A stretch of DNA of 64,000 nucleotides from Neisseria elongata subsp. elongata (GCF_900113545.1 NZ_FOPS01000005.1:1-64000); one strand, 5' to 3'; counted from the first letter of the stretch, positions 44,024-56,015 are shown. A program made the numbers and translations. The notes: a model not told the origin generated them from the letters alone.

Positions 44024-44130
44024 TATAGTGGATTAAATTTAAATCAGGACAAGGCGACGAAGCCGCAGACAGTACAGATAGTACGGCAAGGCAAGGCAAC
44101 GCCGTACTGGTTTAAAGTTAATCCACTATA
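44024..44130. mobile_element. Correia repeat enclosed element (CREE), 107 bp
   Basis: Terminal inverted repeats TATAGTGGATTAA…TTAATCCACTATA with the usual internal GTACGG repeats. It is a non-autonomous neisserial MITE. It sits between the DciA-like start and the CinA-like stop, touching the latter. It is nearly identical, in opposite orientation, to the copy at 52066-52172 (two differences by eye). Such elements can supply promoters and IHF sites. Confidence 0.95.
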
Positions 44131-44131
44131 T

Positions 44132-44932
44132 TTATCCTACCCTGTCTTTTAACTCTGCACCCAGTTTCCGCAAGCGCCGCAATACCTCGTCCCATGCTTT
44201 GTCCAAATCGCGGCACGCCCCGCCTTCCGCTTTGATGCCGAACTCGATATGCGGTTTGACCGCCGTTCCGTCCGCATTTTGCCAGCCGACGCTGGGCAGG
44301 CTGTAAGAGCGCACACCCGGGTAGGTGCGTTCGACGTATTCCATAATCGGCGCGACGCGCGATTCGGGTTGTCCGAACACATACACGCTGCGGCTGCCGC
44401 GTTCGGTTTGGTTGAAGCGGTCGGCGTAATAAGTATCCAAAACCCATTCCGCCATCGGATGCGCCATCACGGGGAAGCCGGGGAAGAAATAATGTTCGCG
44501 GATGGAAAATCCGGCGATGTTGTTGAACGGGTTGGGCACAAGTTCCGCGCCTGCGGGAAAATCCGCCATTTTCAGGCGCTGGGCGTGTTCGGGGGCGTCA
44601 AGCGGTTCGCCGCGTTTAAGGGTAACGCCCTCGATGAACTTGGCAGCTTCGGGATGGCGGACGACGGGCAAATCCAAAGCGGCGGCGGCGGCTTGGCGGG
44701 TATGGTCGTCGGGCGTGGAGCCGATGCCGCCGGTAACGAAAGTCGGCAGGCCGTCTGAAAAGCTGCGGCGCAGTTGTTTGACCAACAAATCGGGTTCGTC
44801 GGGCAGGTATTGCACTTGATTGAGCTTCAGCCCGCGCGATTCCAGCAGGGATTTGAAAAAGGCGAAATGCTTGTCTTGGCGACTGCCGTGCAGAATTTCG
44901 TCGCCGATGATGATGAGGTTGAAAGCGTTCAT
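44132..44932 (-). CDS. CinA/MoaB-like molybdopterin-binding domain protein
   Basis: 266 aa. The N-terminal half is a MoCF-biosynthesis (MoaB/CinA N) fold: [22 protein letters not shown] and [21 protein letters not shown]. The C-terminal deamidase domain of full CinA is absent. The C-terminal part includes FNNIAGFSI and [19 protein letters not shown]. Probable competence/damage-like or nucleotide-hydrolysing protein; exact function unknown. Its stop codon touches the CREE, so the element landed right at the gene end without altering it. Confidence 0.82.
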
Positions 44933-44984
44933 AAATGGGGTTTCTTCTTGGAGGCCGTCTGAAAATCTTCAGACGGCCTCACGG

Positions 44985-46399
<1,415 letters not shown>

Positions 46400-46422
46400 T
46401 GTTGCAAACCATAGCTCGAACC

Positions 46423-46452
46423 AAGCCGGAATTTCGTTTTTCATTCCGGCTT
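46423..46452 (+). terminator. Intrinsic terminator after argG
   Basis: 10 bp stem AAGCCGGAAT and complement, 10 base loop with a T run; not DUS based. Confidence 0.7.
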
Positions 46453-46529
46453 GATTAGCGGCCGCTTATTTTGATGGCGGACGAACACAATCAGAGCAAA
46501 ATAACTTCTTATTCAATCAAGAGGCTTAA

Positions 46530-47735
<1,206 letters not shown>

Positions 47736-47738
47736 GGT

Positions 47739-47764
47739 TTCAGGTAGCCTTTGGGCTACCTGAA
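47739..47764 (+). terminator. Inverted pair of Eikenella-type DUS after trpB
   Basis: TTCAGGTAGCCT (47739-47750) and GGCTACCTGAA (47754-47764) form a hairpin. AGGCTACCTGAA is the eikDUS dialect of Eikenella, not the local AGGCCGTCTGAA. Confidence 0.75.
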
Positions 47765-47820
47765 ATTTCAGCTTCGCAGCAACGCGCAGAGCTCGTTTTA
47801 ACTGCGTTGAAGCTTATGCT

Positions 47821-47832
47821 TTCAGGTAGCCT
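47821..47832 (-). repeat. Eikenella-type DUS, single copy
   Basis: TTCAGGTAGCCT, an exact reverse complement of AGGCTACCTGAA, 24 bp from the end of the DUF4189 lipoprotein gene. Confidence 0.75.
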
Positions 47833-47855
47833 TTTCCTATCTTCTGCCAAACGCT

Positions 47856-48824
47856 CTAGCGCGGATGGCGCATGATGATGCTCAGGATACTTTCGTCTAG
47901 TTCTTTATCCGGCATATTCAAGCCCACCGGCTTCACTTTGCCGTTGAAATGGCCATAGCTGCCCAAGAGCGGCTGATCGAAATAGCAGCCGTTTTTGGTG
48001 ATGTCGCAAGGCAGGGCGCAAACACTGTGTTTAAACAGATCGCATTGCGTGCCTCCGCTGCTGCGGCAGTTTTGGATAGCGGCATAGTCGGCATGCTGGG
48101 CATCTAGGCTGACGGAGGGGAAATGGGTGAGGCGGCCGTTTTTCTGCCCCACTGACATACCGAAACACATATTGCTAAACCGCTGCCACACACCGCATTG
48201 CTTGCCGGAAGCGCGTTTGCATTGGCGCAGGGCATCCGCTTTCGCGGCTTCTTCGGTGGGGTGGGCTGCGGATGGGTAGATAACTTCGGCGTTATTTTCA
48301 TTCATAGCAATGGCGCGCCACACACGGGGCTTGGCCGGCGTGTTGGCTTTATTGGCTGCGCTACCGGCAGCTCCCGCACTATCAGCGGCTTGCGACCTGT
48401 TTTGCGGCTTGAGCTCTTCGCGGTATTCTTCGCAGCCGTATTCTTTCTCAACATTGCCAAAAGCGGTATCGCGCACTGAAAGGATGGTGCCGTCAGTGTT
48501 GGTTACCACGATGCGGTATTCGTAGCCGTTGTAATGGCGGTAGTTTTGGTAATACTGCACATTGCCGGATTGGCCTACATAGGCCTGACGGATTTCGTAG
48601 AGCTCGATGCGCCAGGCATAGAGGTTGCGCACTTCATTATTTTTCACGCAGTCTCGGCGTACGATATCGGGCATGCGATGGGCGCGCTCGGCGATAAAAT
48701 CGCTGATGTCTTTGCCGCGCCAGCGCAGTGTGTCGGTCGGGCGGATGGTGGTGGCGCAGCCGGCCAGCAGTAAAACAGCCGCCCAAGGCAGCAACCGTTT
48801 CAGGGAAAAAGGTTTGGGGAACAC
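47856..48824 (-). CDS. DUF4189-domain lipoprotein
   Basis: 322 aa. Signal peptide with lipobox LAGC (Cys23). The first half (WRIELYEIRQAYVGQSGNVQYYQNYRHYNGYEYRIVVTNTDG) is unknown; an Ala-rich linker lies around residue 145. A DUF4189-like segment follows (RVWRAIAMNENNAEVIYPSAAHPTEEAAKADALRQCKRASGKQCGVWQRFSNMCFGMSV) and a Cys-rich tail. The 3' flank carries Eikenella-type DUS, so the gene was probably acquired from that genus or a relative. Function unknown. Confidence 0.75.
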   Translation of the reverse strand: MFPKPFSLKRLLPWAAVLLLAGCATTIRPTDTLRWRGKDISDFIAERAHRMPDIVRRDCVKNNEVRNLYAWRIELYEIRQAYVGQSGNVQYYQNYRHYNGYEYRIVVTNTDGTILSVRDTAFGNVEKEYGCEEYREELKPQNRSQAADSAGAAGSAANKANTPAKPRVWRAIAMNENNAEVIYPSAAHPTEEAAKADALRQCKRASGKQCGVWQRFSNMCFGMSVGQKNGRLTHFPSVSLDAQHADYAAIQNCRSSGGTQCDLFKHSVCALPCDITKNGCYFDQPLLGSYGHFNGKVKPVGLNMPDKELDESILSIIMRHPR

Positions 48825-48964
48825 GATATTCTCCGTTTTTGTTTTAAATTGGATGTTTTAGCACCGAACCATGCGGCACGGCGCGCATCATACGGCAAGG
48901 CAGACCGAAACCATAGCAAAAATTAAATAAATTTGCCAAAAATTAAAACTTGCACCAAGCGGTG

Positions 48965-49009
48965 TGAGGCCGTCTGAAAACTTAGAAAACAGGTTTTCAG
49001 ACGGCCTCA
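48965..49009 (+). terminator. Inverted DUS (native dialect)
   Basis: 16 bp arms between the DUF4189 lipoprotein and uraA genes; it marks the return to the local AG-DUS dialect. Confidence 0.6.
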
Positions 49010-49044
49010 TCGCATCAAAATGCAGCACAGCTTGAAGAAGGATT

Positions 49045-49072
49045 TTGCCTTACGGCAAGCAACCATTATAAT
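49045..49072 (+). promoter_or_regulatory. Promoter of the uracil permease gene
   Basis: TTGCCT, 16 bp spacer, perfect TATAAT (49067-49072); the start site would be near 49079, 24 bp before the ATG. Confidence 0.7.
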
Positions 49073-49102
49073 CTGCCGTGTTTGTGTAAAGAAAGTGTCA
49101 TC

Positions 49103-50317
49103 ATGCAATATTTGAAACAAGCGGTGGCGGGGGCGCAGATTTTATTTGTCGCTTTCGGCGCAATGGTTCTGGTACCGTTGCTGACGGGCTTGAACCCCGC
49201 CATGGCGCTTTTGGGTGCGGGCATCGGCACGCTGCTGTTCCAACTGCTTACCGGCCGCAAAGTGCCGATTTTTTTGGGTTCTTCGTTTGCCTTTATCGCA
49301 CCGATTATTTACTCCATACAGGAATGGGGCATGGGCGGCACGATGTTCGGCCTGTTTGCGGCGGGTTTTATGTATTTCGTTTTTGCCGCACTGGTGAAAT
49401 GGCGCGGCTTGGATGCGGTGCACAAGCTGCTGCCGCCGGTGGTTATCGGGCCGGTGATCATGGTTATCGGCCTGTCCGTGGCCGCCGTGGCCGGACAAAT
49501 GGCGATGGGTCAGGCTGGCGGTGAGCAAAAATACGATTATGTACAATCGTTGATGCTGTCGGGCTTTACTTTTGCCGTTACCGTGGTGATTGCCGTATTC
49601 GGCAGCCGGATGATGAAACTGGTGCCGATTTTAATCGGCGTAACATCGGGTTATCTGCTGGCCTGGATGCTGGGTATGGTGGATACGGCAAATGTTGCGG
49701 CGGCCAAATGGTTTGCCGTACCCGAATTCCACAAGCCGGAAATCAATTGGCAGGCGGCGTTGTTTATGCTGCCGGTGGCGATTGCGCCCGCAATCGAGCA
49801 TATTGGCGGTGTATTGGCCGTGGGCAAGGTAACGGGCGAAGACTACGCGGCCGACCCCGGCCTGCACAGGACGCTGGCGGGCGACGGTTTGGGCGTATGC
49901 GTGGCGGGCTTAATCGGCGGACCGCCGGTAACGACTTACGGAGAAGTTACCGGCGCGGTGATGCTGACGAAAAACAGCAATCCCGTCATCATGACTTGGG
50001 CTGCGGTATTCGCCATCTGCATGGCCTTTTTCGGCAAATTCAACGCCTTCCTCGGCTCGATTCCCCTACCTGTGATGGGCGGCGTGATGATTTTGCTGTT
50101 CGGCACGATTGCCTCGCTCGGCCTGAAAACGCTGATAGACGCACAAGTAGATTTGATGAAACCGAAAAACCTGGTGATTGTCAGCTCGGTTTTGACCACG
50201 GGCGTGGGCGGGATGCTGGTGAAGGTCGGCAACGTCAGCTTTGCGGGCGTGGGCCTGTGCGCGATTTTGGCCATTGTGCTGAATCTGGTACTGCCCGATG
50301 AAAAAGTAGTACGCTGA
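49103..50317 (+). CDS. uraA: Uracil/xanthine permease (NCS2 family)
   Basis: 404 aa from ATG at 49103. A 14-helix NCS2 transporter beginning KQAVAGAQILFVAFGAMVLVPLLTGL. Substrate-site regions are visible: PVAIAPAIEHIGGVLAVGKVTGEDYAADPGLHRTLAGDGLGVCVAGLIGGPPVTTYGEVTGAVMLTKNSNPVIM, with the conserved Glu of helix 8 (AIEHIG) and the helix 10 NCS2 pattern. Members with this pattern import uracil by proton symport. Confidence 0.9.
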   Translation: MQYLKQAVAGAQILFVAFGAMVLVPLLTGLNPAMALLGAGIGTLLFQLLTGRKVPIFLGSSFAFIAPIIYSIQEWGMGGTMFGLFAAGFMYFVFAALVKWRGLDAVHKLLPPVVIGPVIMVIGLSVAAVAGQMAMGQAGGEQKYDYVQSLMLSGFTFAVTVVIAVFGSRMMKLVPILIGVTSGYLLAWMLGMVDTANVAAAKWFAVPEFHKPEINWQAALFMLPVAIAPAIEHIGGVLAVGKVTGEDYAADPGLHRTLAGDGLGVCVAGLIGGPPVTTYGEVTGAVMLTKNSNPVIMTWAAVFAICMAFFGKFNAFLGSIPLPVMGGVMILLFGTIASLGLKTLIDAQVDLMKPKNLVIVSSVLTTGVGGMLVKVGNVSFAGVGLCAILAIVLNLVLPDEKVVR

Positions 50318-50335
50318 ATCGCTTGAAACAGTATG

Positions 50336-50368
50336 AAGGCCGTCTGAAACGATTTTTCAGACGGCCTT
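50336..50368. terminator. Bidirectional inverted DUS terminator
   Basis: 14 bp arms, short loop, T run, between the convergent uraA and butanediol dehydrogenase genes. Confidence 0.75.
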
Positions 50369-50388
50369 TTTATTTTCACCCGCTTATA

Positions 50389-51453
50389 TTACAGGTTCGG
50401 ATTAACGATGATTTTGACGGCGGATTCGTTGTTGTGAATCAGACGCTCGAAGCCTTCGGAAACCAGCTCGTCCAGCTTGATGCGCTGGGTGATGAAAGGT
50501 TCGAGGTTGATTTTGCCTTCCTCCACCAGTTTGATGGTTTCGGCGTGGTCGTTGCAGTAGGCGATGGTGCCGCGCACGTCCAGCTCTTTCATTACGACGC
50601 TGTGGACGTTGATGGTGGCGGGGTGGCTCCAAATGGATACGATGACCAAGTTGGCAGCAGGTTTGCAGGCCTCTACCAAGGTATCCATAACTTTGTTCAC
50701 GCTGGTGCATTCGAATGCCACGTCCACGCCTTCGCCGTTGGTCAGTTTTTTCACTTCTTCGACGACATCGACTTCGGACGGGTCGAGGATGTAGTCGGCA
50801 ACGCCGGATTCGCGGGCTTTGTCTTTGCGCGCCTTGCTCAATTCGGTGATGATGACTTTGATGCCTTTGGCTTTCAACACGGCGGCAAGCAGCAAACCGA
50901 TCGGACCTGCACCGCCGACCAATGCGACGTCGCCTGCTTTCGCGCCGCTGCGGACATAAGCGTGATGGCCGACGGACAGGGGTTCAATCAAAGCGGCTTG
51001 GTCTAACGGGATTTTGTCGGAAATCGGATGCACCCAGCGGCGTTTGACGGCGATTTTTTCGGACAAGCCGCCGCCGCAACCGCCCAAGCCGATGAAGTTC
51101 ATGTCTTTGGAGAGGTGGTAGTTGCTGCCTTCGCCAGTCGGTACGTCATCGCGGATGATGTAGGGTTCGACCACGACGTGTTGCCCGACTTTGATGTCGT
51201 CCACGCCTTCGCCGACGGCATAAACCACGCCGGAGAACTCGTGTCCCATCGTTACGGGCGCGGACTCGCCGGAAATCGGATGCGGATGGCCGCAGGGCGG
51301 GATGAAAATCGGACCTTCCATGAATTCGTGCAGGTCGGTGCCGCAGATGCCGCACCAGGCGACGTTGATGCCGACGGTGCCGGGGGCAACGGTCGGTTCG
51401 GGGATGTCTTCGATGCGGATGTCGCCTTTATCGTAAAAACGTGCTGCTTTCAT
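50389..51453 (-). CDS. (R,R)-butanediol dehydrogenase-like enzyme
   Basis: 354 aa from ATG at 51453 (AAGGAG upstream). Medium-chain dehydrogenase with catalytic zinc ligands in CGICGTDLHEF (~37) and GHEFSGVVYAVG (~69) and the NAD-binding GGAGPIGLLLAAV (~180). The closest family is 2,3-butanediol dehydrogenase, which reduces acetoin. The four-cysteine structural zinc loop usual in this superfamily is not visible between residues 95 and 125; the region reads EPYIIRDDVPTGEGSNYHL instead. Substrate preference is inferred. Confidence 0.85.
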   Translation of the reverse strand: MKAARFYDKGDIRIEDIPEPTVAPGTVGINVAWCGICGTDLHEFMEGPIFIPPCGHPHPISGESAPVTMGHEFSGVVYAVGEGVDDIKVGQHVVVEPYIIRDDVPTGEGSNYHLSKDMNFIGLGGCGGGLSEKIAVKRRWVHPISDKIPLDQAALIEPLSVGHHAYVRSGAKAGDVALVGGAGPIGLLLAAVLKAKGIKVIITELSKARKDKARESGVADYILDPSEVDVVEEVKKLTNGEGVDVAFECTSVNKVMDTLVEACKPAANLVIVSIWSHPATINVHSVVMKELDVRGTIAYCNDHAETIKLVEEGKINLEPFITQRIKLDELVSEGFERLIHNNESAVKIIVNPNL

Positions 51454-51625
51454 ACTGAACTCCTTAATTCGAGGGGAAGGGATATGGGGACATGCTTTCG
51501 TGAATGCTTTAAAAACATAACGTCCCCATGAGAATTCTACTCTTCCTGTGTATATCACACATCCAAATTTCCGCTACAAAACGGCTCTATCTGACCCACA
51601 TCAAAAGTCTCTGCACAGGCAGGCC

Positions 51626-51979
51626 TCAAGGTTCTGCCAACAGGCGCAATACATCTTCCTTCCACTCTTTGGGAACGTCTGGCAGATGCCGCCGCAACAC
51701 ATCTAAAGGGCAATCGCAATAATCACTCAGCAACTGCATGATATCCACCCTAACTTCCGACGAGGGTTCGGTTAGAAAACATTGCTGCAATAAAATAAAA
51801 ATCCCATCCGAATCAGGATGCAGGCAGCCGTAATAAGGATCGAGATAATAATCCAGACAAAACAGCAAAGAACGCTTGCTTTCTTCGCTGCCTTCCAGCA
51901 AAACGGCCGCCACCGCCGAGATGCCGGCTTCCACGATATCCCTCTGTTCTTGGCCGTAAACGATGAAATCCTTTTTCAT
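51626..51979 (-). CDS. Hypothetical small soluble protein
   Basis: 117 aa, acidic, Leu-rich and helical (MKKDFIVYGQEQRDIVEAGISAVAAVLLEGSEESKRSLLFCLDYYLDPYYG…), with the feel of HEAT-like or immunity-type proteins, but no family recognised. The local base composition is lower in G+C than neighbours, and a CREE lies 86 bp upstream of the start, as in neisserial islet sites. The gap 51980-52283 holds only this CREE and a DUS terminator. Confidence 0.6.
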   Translation of the reverse strand: MKKDFIVYGQEQRDIVEAGISAVAAVLLEGSEESKRSLLFCLDYYLDPYYGCLHPDSDGIFILLQQCFLTEPSSEVRVDIMQLLSDYCDCPLDVLRRHLPDVPKEWKEDVLRLLAEP

Positions 51980-52065
51980 GGCATGATACTTTCCGTCTTC
52001 CTTTAATTTCCGTTTCAGATAGGAACCATCAACGGGTATCGCAAAAAATCCGTCTGCCCAGCATA

Positions 52066-52172
52066 TATAGTGGATTAACTTTAAACCAGTACGGTGTTGC
52101 CTCGCCTTGCCGTACTATCTGTACTGTCTGCGGCTTCGTCGCCTTGTCCTGATTTAAATTTAATCCACTATA
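52066..52172. mobile_element. Correia repeat enclosed element (CREE), 107 bp
   Basis: Terminal repeats TATAGTGGATTAA…TTAATCCACTATA with an interior matching the copy at 44024-44130 in reverse orientation. It lies between the hypothetical gene at 51626 and the putA terminator. Confidence 0.95.
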
Positions 52173-52219
52173 ACGGTACGGCGGCGGATTCATGACGCTA
52201 TTCCGCCTCTTTCAACAAT

Positions 52220-52262
52220 AAAGGCCGTCTGAAAACCGAAAAAATGTTTTCAGACGGCCTTT
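52220..52262 (-). terminator. Inverted DUS terminator after putA
   Basis: 16 bp arms (52220-52235 and 52247-52262) directly after the putA stop. Confidence 0.75.
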
Positions 52263-52283
52263 TCTTTATGGCTCAATCAGTCA

Positions 52284-55200
52284 TCAGTCGCCCATCGCCA
52301 TCAGGCTGGCGTTGCCGCCTGCGGCCGTGGTGTTGATGCTGCATGAGATTTCTTCAAACACCTGCAGGATGTCCAAACCGTTTTCAGACGGCAGGATGCG
52401 GATCAGCGCGCCGCCGCTTTCGGCCAGTGCCTGTTTGAGTTCGGCAGGCAGCGGTTCGAGTGCGGCAACATGGCTGATGGCCGAAGATGCCGGTGTAGCA
52501 GATACTTCCAGTAGGCCGTCCAATTGGCCGGAATAAGCAGCCAGAGGATGTTGGTCGGACACGACGGCGGTGATGCCGGACGCGGCCAGTTGCGCCAACG
52601 CGTTGAAGGATGCGGCCAAGTCGCCGCCGTACAGCCAAACGCGTTTCGGTGCGCGCCAGCTTGCGGCGTTGCGTTCGCCGGTTGGTCCGGGCAAAACGGC
52701 TTCGGCGTTGCGCAGAGTGCGGAAACGCGCTTGTCCCAATGCGGCTGCGGCGGCAAGTTTTTCCTGCTGATTCAGCGGCAGGGCATGCAGGACGGCTTCA
52801 ATCCGTTTCAGGGCTGTTTCGTCCGCCTCGCCGATTTTGGTCAGCTCAGGCTGTACCCAGCCGTTCAGACGGCATAAGCGTTGCAGGTAGAAGGGGCCGC
52901 CTGCTTTGGGGCCGGTGCCGGACAGGCCGTGGCCGCCGAACGGCTGTACGCCCACAACCGCGCCGACAATGTTGCGATTCACATATACGTTGCCCGCTTC
53001 GATGCGGTTGCAGATGTGGTTTACGGTTTCATCGATACGGCTGTGGATACCGTGGGTCAGGGCATAGCCTTTACCGTTGATTTGGTCGAGCAGGCTGTCG
53101 AGTTCGCCGGCACGGTAGCGGACAACGTGCAGCACGGGGCCGAACACTTCGCGTTTCAGTTCGGACAAGTCGTTCAGTTCGAACAAAATCGGGCGGACAA
53201 AGGTGGCGTTTTGCGGATCAACGTCGGCAACCAGTTTGACTTCATGGAAGGACTTGGCGGCAGACTTCATTTTTTCGATGTGCGCGAGCAGGTTTTGCTG
53301 TGCTTCGGCATCAATAACGGGGCCGATATCGGTGGTAAGCTGTACGGGTTTGCCGACGACGAGTTCGTCCATCGCGCCTTTGATGATGTTGATCATGCGG
53401 TCGGCCACGTCTTCCTGCACGCACAGGATGCGCAGGGCGGAACAGCGTTGTCCCGCGCTGTCGAAGGCGGAGTTGAGCACGTCCAGGCAGACTTGCTCGG
53501 GCAGCGCGGTGCTGTCCACTATCATAGCGTTTTGGCCGCCGGTTTCGGCAATCAGCACAGGATTGTCGCTGCGTTTGGCCAGGGTTTGGTTGATCAGGCG
53601 TGCAACTTCGGTCGAACCGGTAAAAATCACGCCGCCGATGCGCTCGTCTTGCGTGAGTGCCGCGCCGACGTCGCCCGCACCCAAAACGAGTTGCAGGGCT
53701 TCGGCGGGAATGCCGGCTTCGTGCATGAGTTTGACGGCATAATGGGCAATCAGGCCGGTTTGTTCGGCCGGTTTGGCCACGACGGTGTTGCCTGCGGCCA
53801 GCGCGGCCACGACTTCACCGGTAAAGATGGCCAACGGGAAGTTCCACGGGCTGATGGCGACGATTGTGCCGACGCTGCGGCTGTCCGCCGGCAGGGTTTG
53901 CTCGGCCTGATCGGCGTAGTAGCGGCAGAAATCGACGGCTTCGCGCACTTCGGCGATGGCATTGTTCAGGGTTTTGCCCGCTTCGCGTACGGCCAGCATC
54001 ATCAGTTGCGGCATGTGTTCTTCAAGCAGGTCGGCAAAACGGCGCAGGGCGGCGGCGCGTTCGGCAGCCGGTGTCGCCTGCCAAGCGGTTTGTGCGGCCA
54101 CGGCGGCTGCGACGGCTTCCTGTGCCAAGGCGGCATCGGCAAAGCTGACCGTACCTACGACATCGTTGTGGTCGGCCGGATTTTTCACCTGTTGTTCATC
54201 CTGTGCGGCGCGTGCTTTGCCATTGATGATGGATGCGGCGCGGTAGGATTGCGCGGCCGATTCGTTGAGTTTTTCTTGCAGTTGTTGCAAAACGTTTTCG
54301 TTGCTCAGGTCGATGCCTTTGGAATTCAGACGGCCTTCACCGTATAAGTTGCGCGGCAGCGGCAATGCGGGATGCAGGTGTATGCCTTGCTCGGCGATGG
54401 TTTCGAACGGGCTGCGGATAAGTGTGTCGATGCTGATGTTTTCATCGACAATCTGATTGACGAACGATGTGTTCGCGCCGTTTTCCAACAGGCGGCGCAC
54501 CAGATAGGCGAGCAGCGTTTCGTGCGTGCCGACAGGGGCGTACACGCGCACGCGGCGGCCGAGGTTTTGCGGGCCGACCACTTGGTCGTACAGCGTTTCG
54601 CCCATACCGTGCAGACATTGGTGTTCGAAGTTTTTGCCTTTGCCCATCTGGTAAATCGCGGCCAGCGTGTAGGCGTTGTGGGTGGCAAATTGCGGGAACA
54701 CGGCATCTTGCGCGTCAAGCAGTTTGCGCGCGCAGGCCAGATAGGAAATATCGGTGTGGACTTTGCGGGTGTAGAGCGGGTATCCGTCCATGCCGTCCAC
54801 TTGCGCCCATTTGATTTCGCTGTCCCAATACGCGCCTTTTACCAGCCTAATCATCAGTTTCTGATTGTTGCGGCGGGCAAGGTCAATTAAATAGTCGATA
54901 ACGAAGGGGCAGCGTTTCTGATAGGCCTGAACCACAAAGCCGATGCCGTGGTATCCGGCCAAGTCGGGATCGGAGACCAATGCTTCCATCAGGTCGAGCG
55001 AAAGTTCCAAACGGTTGGCTTCTTCCGCATCAATGTTGATACCGATGTCGTATTGTTTGCCCAGCAGGAAGAGTTCTTTCAGGCGCGGTAGCAGTTCGCT
55101 CATCACACGGCCGTGTTGGGCGCGCGAATAACGCGGGTGGATGGCGGAAAGTTTGACGGAAATGCCGTTGCCTTCGTATATGCCTTTTCCGGCCGCATCT

Positions 55201-55892
55201 TTGCCGATGGCGTGGATGGCCTGAACGTAGTCGTTGTAATAGCGGTCGGCATCTTCTTGGGTGTATGCCGCTTCACCCAGCATATCGAAAGAATAGAGAT
55301 AACCCATTTTTTCGCGCTCTTTGCCGTTTTGTAGGGCTTCTTCGATGGTTTGCCCGGTAACGAACTGCTTGCCCAGCAGGCGCATGGCGTAATTCACGCC
55401 TTGGCGGATAAGCGGTGCGCCACCTTTGCCCAGCAGGCGGGTCAAGGCCGCGCCCAAAGTGTCGTCATTGTTCGGGGTAGTGAGCTTGCCGGTAATCAGC
55501 AAGCCCCATGCGGCGGCATTGACGAACAGGGACGGACTGTTGTTCAAGTGGCTGCGCCAGTTGCCTTCGGACAGTTTGTCTTGAATAAGTTTGTTGCGGG
55601 TTTCAGCATCGGGAATACGCAGCAGGGCTTCGGCCAGACACATCAGTGCCACGCCCTCTTCGCTCGACAGGGAGAATTCGTGCATCAGCGCATCCACGCC
55701 GCTGGCTTTGGTGCGGTTGGCACGCACTTGGGTAACGAGGCGGCGCGCCAGTTCGTCAGCGTTTTTACGTTCTTCGTCGCTCATTTGGGCACGTTGCAGC
55801 ATATCCTGCACGGCCTCGATTTCGTCGCGGCGGTAGGCATCGGTAACAGCTTGGCGCAATGGGGTTTGGTTGGGAAAGGCAAAATCGAACAT
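52284..55892 (-). CDS. putA: Bifunctional proline dehydrogenase / P5C dehydrogenase
   Basis: 1202 aa. An FAD-dependent proline dehydrogenase barrel (~residues 150-470; YSFDMLGEAAYTQEDADRYY, RLVKGAYWDSEIKWAQV) is followed by an aldehyde dehydrogenase domain (~540-1030; SPWNFPLAIFTGEVVAALAAGNTVVAKPAE, FTGSTEVARLI, FDSAGQRCSALRILCVQ with the catalytic Cys). The N-terminus starts directly with the dimerisation arm: the ribbon-helix-helix DNA-binding domain of E. coli PutA is missing, so this PutA should not repress its own genes. It oxidises proline to glutamate. Confidence 0.96.
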   Translation of the reverse strand: MFDFAFPNQTPLRQAVTDAYRRDEIEAVQDMLQRAQMSDEERKNADELARRLVTQVRANRTKASGVDALMHEFSLSSEEGVALMCLAEALLRIPDAETRNKLIQDKLSEGNWRSHLNNSPSLFVNAAAWGLLITGKLTTPNNDDTLGAALTRLLGKGGAPLIRQGVNYAMRLLGKQFVTGQTIEEALQNGKEREKMGYLYSFDMLGEAAYTQEDADRYYNDYVQAIHAIGKDAAGKGIYEGNGISVKLSAIHPRYSRAQHGRVMSELLPRLKELFLLGKQYDIGINIDAEEANRLELSLDLMEALVSDPDLAGYHGIGFVVQAYQKRCPFVIDYLIDLARRNNQKLMIRLVKGAYWDSEIKWAQVDGMDGYPLYTRKVHTDISYLACARKLLDAQDAVFPQFATHNAYTLAAIYQMGKGKNFEHQCLHGMGETLYDQVVGPQNLGRRVRVYAPVGTHETLLAYLVRRLLENGANTSFVNQIVDENISIDTLIRSPFETIAEQGIHLHPALPLPRNLYGEGRLNSKGIDLSNENVLQQLQEKLNESAAQSYRAASIINGKARAAQDEQQVKNPADHNDVVGTVSFADAALAQEAVAAAVAAQTAWQATPAAERAAALRRFADLLEEHMPQLMMLAVREAGKTLNNAIAEVREAVDFCRYYADQAEQTLPADSRSVGTIVAISPWNFPLAIFTGEVVAALAAGNTVVAKPAEQTGLIAHYAVKLMHEAGIPAEALQLVLGAGDVGAALTQDERIGGVIFTGSTEVARLINQTLAKRSDNPVLIAETGGQNAMIVDSTALPEQVCLDVLNSAFDSAGQRCSALRILCVQEDVADRMINIIKGAMDELVVGKPVQLTTDIGPVIDAEAQQNLLAHIEKMKSAAKSFHEVKLVADVDPQNATFVRPILFELNDLSELKREVFGPVLHVVRYRAGELDSLLDQINGKGYALTHGIHSRIDETVNHICNRIEAGNVYVNRNIVGAVVGVQPFGGHGLSGTGPKAGGPFYLQRLCRLNGWVQPELTKIGEADETALKRIEAVLHALPLNQQEKLAAAAALGQARFRTLRNAEAVLPGPTGERNAASWRAPKRVWLYGGDLAASFNALAQLAASGITAVVSDQHPLAAYSGQLDGLLEVSATPASSAISHVAALEPLPAELKQALAESGGALIRILPSENGLDILQVFEEISCSINTTAAGGNASLMAMGD

Positions 55893-55921
55893 TTCAGGTT
55901 CTCCAAAAGGTTTCGGTAGCG

Positions 55922-55963
55922 TTTTCAGACGGCCTTTCCTACACAGCGGAAGGCCGTCTGAAA
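55922..55963. terminator. Inverted DUS pair upstream of putA
   Basis: DUS arms 55922-55936 and 55950-55963 in the 189 bp between the putP stop and the putA start. It is in the putA leader if transcription starts in this gap. Confidence 0.5.
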
Positions 55964-56015
55964 TTTATAATATCGTAATAAATTTAACGGTTAGAAACAA
56001 GGGGCTTACTTTGAG

